A DNA stretch of 10,932 bases from assembly GCA_027063215.1 (NCBI GenBank), contig JAMOSE010000110.1, positions 1 to 10,932 on the forward strand, in the 5' to 3' direction. The notes beneath the pieces are model-generated. The model was not told the DNA's origin. It ran no database searches and worked only from the letters and a program-made list of their open reading frames with translations. Made by a program: the position numbers and the translations under genes. Positions 6,982 through 10,932 of the stretch are shown here, one piece after another (the first letter of the stretch is position 1; every line of letters starts with the position of its first letter). This DNA comes from Sulfurimonas sp. GTDB taxonomy: Bacteria > Campylobacterota > Campylobacteria > Campylobacterales > Sulfurimonadaceae.

Positions 6982-7022
6982 GTATAAAATTTAAAGGTTT
7001 TATGATTTTTAAAAAGAAAGAG

Positions 7023-7052
7023 TTTTACCAAGAGAAAAATCTCTTGATAAAA
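7023..7052 (-). terminator. Terminator of the rplM-rpsI operon
   Basis: The minus-strand RNA can form a 13-bp stem (7040-7052 with 7023-7035) with a 4-base loop. The one imperfect pair, 7028/7047, is a G-U pair in minus-strand RNA but a C-A mismatch in plus-strand RNA, which assigns the structure to the minus strand. A T-rich stretch (CTCTTTCTTTTT) follows. It starts 13 bases after the rpsI stop. Confidence 0.75.
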
Positions 7053-7065
7053 AGGTGCAAGACGA

Positions 7066-7458
7066 TTAACGTTTGCTGAACTGGCGAGAACGACGAGCTT
7101 TTCTCTTACCTGGTTTCTTACGTTCAACAACACGTGCATCACGAGTCATCATACCTTCAGGTTTGAGTATAGCTTTAATCTCTGGATTAAATGCTACAAG
7201 TGCACGAGAAATCCCGTGACGAAGTGCATCAGCCTGACCACCGAAACCACCACCTAAAGTAGTAGCTACAATATCAACTGAAGTCTCTTGTTTAGATAAA
7301 ACAAGTGGTTGTTTTACACGAAGCTTTTTCGCTTCAAGTCCACCTAACCATGCGTCTAGTGAAAGACCGTTGATTGTAATTTTTCCTGTACCTGGAGTTA
7401 ACCATACTTTTGCGATAGACGCTTTACGACGACCTGTTGCATATATTTTATTTGCCAT
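7066..7458 (-). CDS. rpsI: 30S ribosomal protein S9
   Basis: Ribosomal protein S9 (uS9) of the small-subunit head, whose basic C-terminal tail reaches the P-site tRNA. The family signature is complete: YATGRRKASIAKVWL (6-20), GGGFGGQADALRHGISRAL (69-87), RDARVVERKKPG (106-117), and a tail ending RRSRQFSKR with the conserved final lysine-arginine. The length of 130 aa is standard. TAAGGA made from the rplM stop lies about 8 bases before the ATG, so translation is coupled to rplM. It forms the usual L13-S9 pair. Confidence 0.98.
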   Translation of the reverse strand: MANKIYATGRRKASIAKVWLTPGTGKITINGLSLDAWLGGLEAKKLRVKQPLVLSKQETSVDIVATTLGGGFGGQADALRHGISRALVAFNPEIKAILKPEGMMTRDARVVERKKPGKRKARRSRQFSKR

Positions 7459-7469
7459 ATAATTAGTCC

Positions 7470-7892
7470 TTATTTAGCAATTTGTGCAGTGTGAGGATGT
7501 TCAGCACCTGCATAAATTTTTAATTTTTTAAGCATTTTAGCACCAAGCTTAGTTTTAGGAAGCATACCACGAGTTGCTAATTTATATAGTTTCTCAGGAT
7601 TCTTTTCTAAAAGCTCAGTCATTTTAACACTCTTAGTAGAACCGAAGTATCCAGAGTGAGAAAAATATTCTTTATTTGCTATTTTACCAAGACCGTTAAA
7701 TTTAGCCTTAGAAGCGTTAATGATAACTACATAGTCACCACAGTCAATATTTGGAGTAAAACATGCTTTGTTCTTACCACGTAAGATAGTAGCTACCTCA
7801 GTGATCATACGACCAAAAGTTTTACCTTCAGCATCAATCAAAACCCATTTTTGATCGATTTGTTCAGGAGTTGCAATTTTAGTAAATTTCAT
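7470..7892 (-). CDS. rplM: 50S ribosomal protein L13
   Basis: Ribosomal protein L13 (uL13), an early assembly protein of the large subunit that binds 23S rRNA. Hallmarks are WVLIDAEGKTFGR (16-28), the FTPNIDCGDYVVIINA region (45-60), and RGMLPKTKLGAKML (108-121) followed by LKIYAGAEHPH (124-134). The length of 140 aa is standard. AAAGG lies about 10 bases upstream of the ATG. A second ATG four bases upstream (7896) is out of frame and leads nowhere. The gene is first in the rplM-rpsI operon, diverging from modA, and its leader carries a possible hairpin. Confidence 0.98.
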   Translation of the reverse strand: MKFTKIATPEQIDQKWVLIDAEGKTFGRMITEVATILRGKNKACFTPNIDCGDYVVIINASKAKFNGLGKIANKEYFSHSGYFGSTKSVKMTELLEKNPEKLYKLATRGMLPKTKLGAKMLKKLKIYAGAEHPHTAQIAK

Positions 7893-7918
7893 TCATGAAC
7901 CTTTCGTAGGAATTTTTT

Positions 7919-7945
7919 AACAAACATCTTAGAGGGAGATTTGTT
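7919..7945 (-). promoter_or_regulatory. Possible leader hairpin of rplM
   Basis: AACAA (7919-7923) pairs with TTGTT (7941-7945), and ATCT (7926-7929) pairs with AGAT (7937-7940), separated by a 2-base bulge and closed by a 7-base loop. It would lie in the 5' leader of rplM, between the -10 candidate and the ribosome binding site. L13 leaders regulate this operon in other bacteria, but this structure is not recognisably one of them. Confidence 0.3.
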
Positions 7946-7956
7946 TAAGTGATGGA

Positions 7957-7962
7957 AGTATA
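7957..7962 (-). promoter_or_regulatory. Putative rplM -10 box
   Basis: TATACT on the minus strand (in GGTTATACTTCC), 65 bases upstream of the rplM ATG. No convincing -35 box is seen, which is usual for Campylobacterota promoters. It implies a leader of roughly 58 bases. Confidence 0.4.
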
Positions 7963-7982
7963 ACCGCATAAACTTACAAATG

Positions 7983-8022
7983 ACTTAATTTAAGGATACT
8001 TTAATTAACTTTTACTTAATTT
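7983..8022. repeat. Spaced CTTAATT-type repeats between rplM and modA
   Basis: ACTTAATTT occurs at 7983-7991 and again at 8014-8022, exactly 31 bases apart. A related CTTTAATT lies midway at 7999-8006. The spacing of about 15-16 bases puts the units on alternating or similar DNA faces, as in some operator arrays. The region is very AT-rich, so chance is a real alternative. Confidence 0.3.
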
Positions 8023-8046
8023 CAGTAATTTTTAAATATTTCATAC

Positions 8047-8057
8047 TATACTATAAC
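8047..8057 (+). promoter_or_regulatory. Putative mod operon -10 region
   Basis: The tandem near-repeat TATACTATAAC contains two possible -10 hexamers (TATACT and TATAAC). It lies 31-36 bases before the modA ATG. A weak GGAA at 8080-8083 could serve as the ribosome binding site. No clear ModE-type palindrome was recognised. Confidence 0.45.
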
Positions 8058-8088
8058 TACAAATCTAACTTTACTCTTTGGAAATTCA

Positions 8089-8832
8089 ATGAAACAAATT
8101 CTGCTTTTTTTATTTTTTAGCTCTTTTTTATATGCACAAAGTATTACTATCGCTCTAGCAGCCAATGTAAGTTATGCAATGGATGCTCTTAAAACTGCTT
8201 TTTATCAACAAAATCCTGATACAAAACTTCGTATCATCATTGGAGGAAGCGGAAAACTCAAAGCACAGATACAAAACGGTGCTCCATACGATATTTTTAT
8301 GTCTGCAAATATACGATATCCGGAAGCTCTTTACAAACAAAAAATTGCAATTACAAAACCTGTAGTCTATGCACAGGGAGCCTTAGCAATACTCAGCCAA
8401 AAACCAAGAGACTTCACACAGGGCATAAAAATCGTTACAGATGCAAAGATAAAACACATCGCCATTGCCAATCCAAAAACTGCTCCTTATGGCAAAGCAG
8501 CACAAGAAGCACTTCAGCGTGCAAAACTCTACCAAAAAGTAGCCTCCAAACTTATCTTTGCAGAATCTGTTGCACAAACTGTTACCTATACCATGACAGC
8601 AGCCGATCTCGGTTTCATTGCAAAGTCGGCACTCTACTCTGCAAAAATGCAACACTTTAAAAAAGGTACACACTGGATAGAAGTAGATACAAAGCTCTAT
8701 ACACCCATTGATCAAGGTATCGTTATCTTAAAGCATGGCACAAACAACAAAGCAGCCAAAAAGTTTTATGAGTTTATTTTAAGTAAAGAGGCAAAAAGCA
8801 TCTTTAAAAAATATGGATACAATACCTTATGA
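8089..8832 (+). CDS. modA: Molybdate ABC transporter, periplasmic binding protein
   Basis: ModA captures molybdate (often tungstate too) in the periplasm and delivers it to ModB. A signal peptide (MKQILLFLFFSSFLYA) with likely cleavage after A16 precedes ITIALAANVSYAM, the family's first oxyanion loop. GGSGKLKAQIQNGAPYDIFMSA (52-73, in two parts around residue 60) is the second hallmark, and the end reads IFKKYGYNTL, as in other ModA proteins. The length of 247 aa is normal. By alignment from memory with E. coli ModA, the Ser12 position is N26, Ser39 is S54, Ala125 is Y134, Val152 is V161 and Tyr170 is Ala. The Asn/Ser/Tyr/Val set is closer to Azotobacter ModA2 than to E. coli. It is first in a four-gene operon and overlaps the next gene by ATGA. 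Confidence 0.95.
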   Translation: MKQILLFLFFSSFLYAQSITIALAANVSYAMDALKTAFYQQNPDTKLRIIIGGSGKLKAQIQNGAPYDIFMSANIRYPEALYKQKIAITKPVVYAQGALAILSQKPRDFTQGIKIVTDAKIKHIAIANPKTAPYGKAAQEALQRAKLYQKVASKLIFAESVAQTVTYTMTAADLGFIAKSALYSAKMQHFKKGTHWIEVDTKLYTPIDQGIVILKHGTNNKAAKKFYEFILSKEAKSIFKKYGYNTL

Positions 8833-9227
8833 ATAAAATCCGTGCAAAGATAGAGCGCATAAGAACAAACGATCAACTAAGCATCGTTACATTCCATTCA
8901 CAAGAGCACTCCCTTACAATGATGAGCCTTGAACTCGGTGAAGAAATTACACAAGCCAAAGAGCTTGTACTCACAACAAAAGCGAGCAATATCGCCATTG
9001 CAAAAGAGTACAAAGGAATGCTCAGTTATACAAATCAGCTTACGGTAACAATTGAAGCTATTGAACTTGGGGAACTCCTTTGTGTACTACAGCTCTCTTT
9101 TGAAAACACACTTTTAGAGTCAATCATCACAGCAGACTCGGCAAAGCGTATGCAGCTGCAAGTCGGGGAGTCTGTAACAGCACTCATCAAATCAAGTGAT
9201 ATTTCTATACTGGAGACTTTGGCATGA
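8829..9227 (+). CDS. Di-Mop (TOBE) molybdate-binding protein
   Basis: A 132-aa cytoplasmic protein built from two Mop/TOBE-like repeats of about 65 residues and no DNA-binding domain. The first repeat runs to about residue 58 and ends ELVLTTKASNIAIAK. The second (about 65-130) ends ESVTALIKSSDISIL; both endings match the K-x-S/T-x-I oxyanion-binding strand of the family. Such domains bind molybdate or tungstate, so the protein may store or buffer the oxyanion or signal its level. In Campylobacter jejuni a similar gene lies at the same place between modA and modB (recalled from that genome). It overlaps modA and modB by 4-base ATGA junctions. It is not a full ModE repressor because the winged-helix N-terminus is absent. 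Confidence 0.85.
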   Translation: MNKIRAKIERIRTNDQLSIVTFHSQEHSLTMMSLELGEEITQAKELVLTTKASNIAIAKEYKGMLSYTNQLTVTIEAIELGELLCVLQLSFENTLLESIITADSAKRMQLQVGESVTALIKSSDISILETLA

Positions 9228-9895
9228 GTTTTGAGCCCTTTATACTCTCTTTTAAACTGGCATCACTGACTGCATTTATTCTTTTTTGTATTTCTCTGCC
9301 TCTTGCGTGGTATCTCTCACAAACCCGCTCACGCATCAAGCCTTTTCTCGAGGCATTAACTGCTCTGCCAATGGTCCTGCCTCCATCGGTACTTGGTTTT
9401 TACATTCTCTGGGCACTCTCTTACAACTCTCCTCTTGGCGCTTTTTTTGAAAATACACTGGGTGTAAAACTAGTCTTTTCTTTTACAGGGCTTGTTATTG
9501 CCAGCTGTTTTTACTCTCTGCCTTTTATGGTGCAACCCCTGCAAAACGGCTTTGAAACACTCAATAAAAATATGCTTGAGGCCAGCTATATTGCAGGAAA
9601 AAGCAAATTTACAACGCTCTTTAGGGTTGCCCTTCCAAATATGAAACCGGCTCTTATTACTGCCATCATTATTACCTTTGCTCATACTGTCGGGGAGTTT
9701 GGTGTTGTCTTAATGGTGGGGGGAAGCATTCCCGGTGAAACAAAAGTGGCATCCGTTGCGATTTATGAGATGGTTGAGATTATGGATTACAAAAGTGCCC
9801 ATATCTACAGTGCCATTATGCTTGGCATCTCTTTTGTTGTTCTTCTGAGTGTTTATATCTTTAATGCACACCATAACAAAAGGTTTGGATTATGA
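9224..9895 (+). CDS. modB: Molybdate ABC transporter, permease
   Basis: ModB is the inner-membrane channel of the molybdate importer and works as a dimer. About five hydrophobic segments are visible (roughly 11-30, 44-66, 85-105, 143-167 and 196-214). The cytoplasmic EAA loop is EASYIAGKSKFTTLFRVALP (119-138), with G125 and the LP end conserved; it is where the ATPase docks. ALPMVLPPSVLGFYIL (47-62) and HTVGEFGVVLMVGGSIPGET (154-173) are ModB-type signatures. The length of 223 aa is normal. It is coupled by ATGA overlaps to the di-Mop gene and to modC, which supports equal production of the subunits. Confidence 0.96.
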   Translation: MSFEPFILSFKLASLTAFILFCISLPLAWYLSQTRSRIKPFLEALTALPMVLPPSVLGFYILWALSYNSPLGAFFENTLGVKLVFSFTGLVIASCFYSLPFMVQPLQNGFETLNKNMLEASYIAGKSKFTTLFRVALPNMKPALITAIIITFAHTVGEFGVVLMVGGSIPGETKVASVAIYEMVEIMDYKSAHIYSAIMLGISFVVLLSVYIFNAHHNKRFGL

Positions 9896-10758
9896 TAAAG
9901 ATCGACATAACAAAAGAGCTTCACGGTGCAAATGGTATAATGCAGCTCCAATGCAAAACAACGATCCAAGAGGGAGAGTTTGTAGCACTCAGCGGAAAAA
10001 GCGGTAGCGGAAAAACTACACTGCTACGCATTCTTGCAGGACTTGAAGATGCACAAGGGGAGATATCTGTTGCACAAACAAAATGGTTACAAACAAATAA
10101 ATCACTGCCTCCACAACAAAGAGAGATAGGCTTTGTTTTTCAGGAGTATGCGCTTTTTGACAATATGACAATAGAGCAAAATCTTCTCTATGTAGCCAAT
10201 GATGTAAAACTCTCTGAACATCTTTTAGAGCTAACAGAACTCACTGAGATGAAAAAACGCTATCCAAATGCACTCAGTGGCGGACAAAAACAACGAGTGA
10301 GTATTTGTAGAGCCTTGATGAAACGACCAAAAATTCTTCTGCTAGATGAACCGCTCTCTGCGCTTGATACGCTCATGCGAACAAAACTTCAAAATGAGCT
10401 CCTTACACTCCATAAAGAGTTTGGTACAACAACCATTATGGTAAGCCATGATCCAAGTGAGATCTATCGCCTTGCCTCACGTGTTCTTGTTTTGGAAAAT
10501 GGTAAAATAACAAATGACGGAAAACCTACAGATGTTCTTTTGAAAAAACAAGGCTCTCAAAAGTTCTCATTTGAGGGAGAGCTTTTAGAGATAAAAAAAG
10601 TAGATGTTATCTATATAGCTATAGTAGCCATAGGGCAACAACTTGTAGAGATTGTGGTGAGTTCACAAGAAGCAAAAAAACTGCAAATCGGTACAAATGT
10701 TATTCTCAGCACAAAAGCTTTTACTCCTATTGTTACACAAATAAGTAGTAGGCAATAA
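9892..10758 (+). CDS. modC: Molybdate ABC transporter, ATP-binding protein
   Basis: ModC is the ATPase of the importer, on the cytoplasmic face of the inner membrane. Walker A is GKSGSGKT (35-42), the Q-loop is FVFQEYALF (81-89), the ABC signature is LSGGQKQR (128-135), Walker B is ILLLDEP (148-154), the D-loop is SALD, and the switch is H186 in MVSHD. After about residue 220 a single TOBE-like domain follows (FEGELLEIKK to the end), the region that in some ModC proteins senses intracellular molybdate. At 288 aa it is shorter than E. coli ModC (about 350 aa), consistent with a reduced C-terminal part. It is last in the operon; no convincing terminator lies in the 48 bases before the convergent gene. 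Confidence 0.95.
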   Translation: MIKIDITKELHGANGIMQLQCKTTIQEGEFVALSGKSGSGKTTLLRILAGLEDAQGEISVAQTKWLQTNKSLPPQQREIGFVFQEYALFDNMTIEQNLLYVANDVKLSEHLLELTELTEMKKRYPNALSGGQKQRVSICRALMKRPKILLLDEPLSALDTLMRTKLQNELLTLHKEFGTTTIMVSHDPSEIYRLASRVLVLENGKITNDGKPTDVLLKKQGSQKFSFEGELLEIKKVDVIYIAIVAIGQQLVEIVVSSQEAKKLQIGTNVILSTKAFTPIVTQISSRQ

Positions 10759-10806
10759 ATACCTCCCACAACTGTATATTTGGTACATAACTTAAGCTGT
10801 ACTAGA

Positions 10807-10932
10807 TTAAATAAATTTTTCCCACTCAAAAGAAGATATATTTTTATCTTCTGTGTTAAACTCTATACCTAGCAGATAGATATTTTTGTTTTGATCTTTG
10901 TATTTAAAAGCATACTCTTTTGCTTTGATTTG
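10807..10932 (-). CDS. C-terminal tail of AAA-ATPase/PD-(D/E)XK nuclease-like protein (partial)
   Basis: A reading frame enters from the right edge on the minus strand and stops at the TAA at 10809-10807, giving the last 41 residues of a protein. The tail QIKAKEYAFKYKD, then NIYLLGIEFN, then SFEWEKF matches the end of the family that pairs an AAA-ATPase-like domain with a PD-(D/E)XK nuclease domain (PDDEXK_9, formerly DUF1703). There the pattern Q-I--K-YA--Y, a hydrophobic strand and a final 'weve'-like segment is typical. The rest of the gene is outside the window. It converges on modC with 48 bases between the stop codons. The role of this family is poorly known. Confidence 0.65.
   Translation of the reverse strand, partial: QIKAKEYAFKYKDQNKNIYLLGIEFNTEDKNISSFEWEKFI

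Noticed and set aside
8383..8715. Minus-strand frame of 110 codons inside modA
   Set aside because: Its Cys/Phe-rich composition is typical of an antisense shadow, and modA is complete on the plus strand.
10783..10802. GTACA/TGTAC inverted repeat after modC as a terminator
   Set aside because: It has only five pairs with a 10-base loop and no T run; it is too weak to call.
10831..10852. Perfect 8-bp AT-rich hairpin AGAAGATA/TATCTTCT downstream of modC
   Set aside because: It lies inside the coding end of the convergent partial gene and lacks a T run after it on the plus strand; a terminator role for modC is possible but not supported.

Overview
The window looks like chromosomal DNA of a Campylobacterota (epsilonproteobacterial) species, probably a free-living Sulfurimonas-like sulfur or hydrogen oxidiser. 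The reasons are the low G+C content, the densely overlapping genes, the four-subunit pyruvate:acceptor oxidoreductase in the order gamma-delta-alpha-beta (the porGDAB order known from Helicobacter and Campylobacter), and a molybdate operon with a di-Mop protein between modA and modB, as in Campylobacter. The genus is an inference. No tRNA, rRNA, CRISPR array, IS element or phage gene was seen.

Left part, minus strand (read right to left): luxS (S-ribosylhomocysteine lyase) is coupled by a TAATG junction to a 100-aa protein, which is followed after one base by a third gene that runs off the left edge. Upstream of luxS, a 244-bp gap holds a luxS promoter candidate and two hairpins. Then comes porB-porA-porD-porG, a tightly packed operon for pyruvate:ferredoxin/flavodoxin oxidoreductase. 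This enzyme could serve pyruvate oxidation or, in an autotroph using the reductive TCA cycle, pyruvate synthesis from acetyl-CoA and CO2.

Middle, minus strand: a HAD phosphatase (Gph-like) overlaps the end of an orphan family-5 extracytoplasmic solute-binding protein. Upstream is the ribosomal pair rplM-rpsI (L13-S9), which ends in a good hairpin terminator.

Right part, plus strand: a divergent 196-bp promoter region separates rplM from modA-mop-modB-modC, a complete molybdate ABC importer with an intracellular oxyanion-binding protein. All three junctions in this operon are 4-base ATGA overlaps. At the right edge, converging on modC, is the C-terminal tail of a probable AAA-ATPase/PD-(D/E)XK nuclease-like protein.

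Most of the window is ordinary core metabolism. The less explained parts are the two small genes coupled to luxS, the long hairpin between por and luxS, a 12-base motif shared by two operon 3' ends, a possible leaderless start for the solute-binding protein, and a ModA ligand set unlike that of E. coli.
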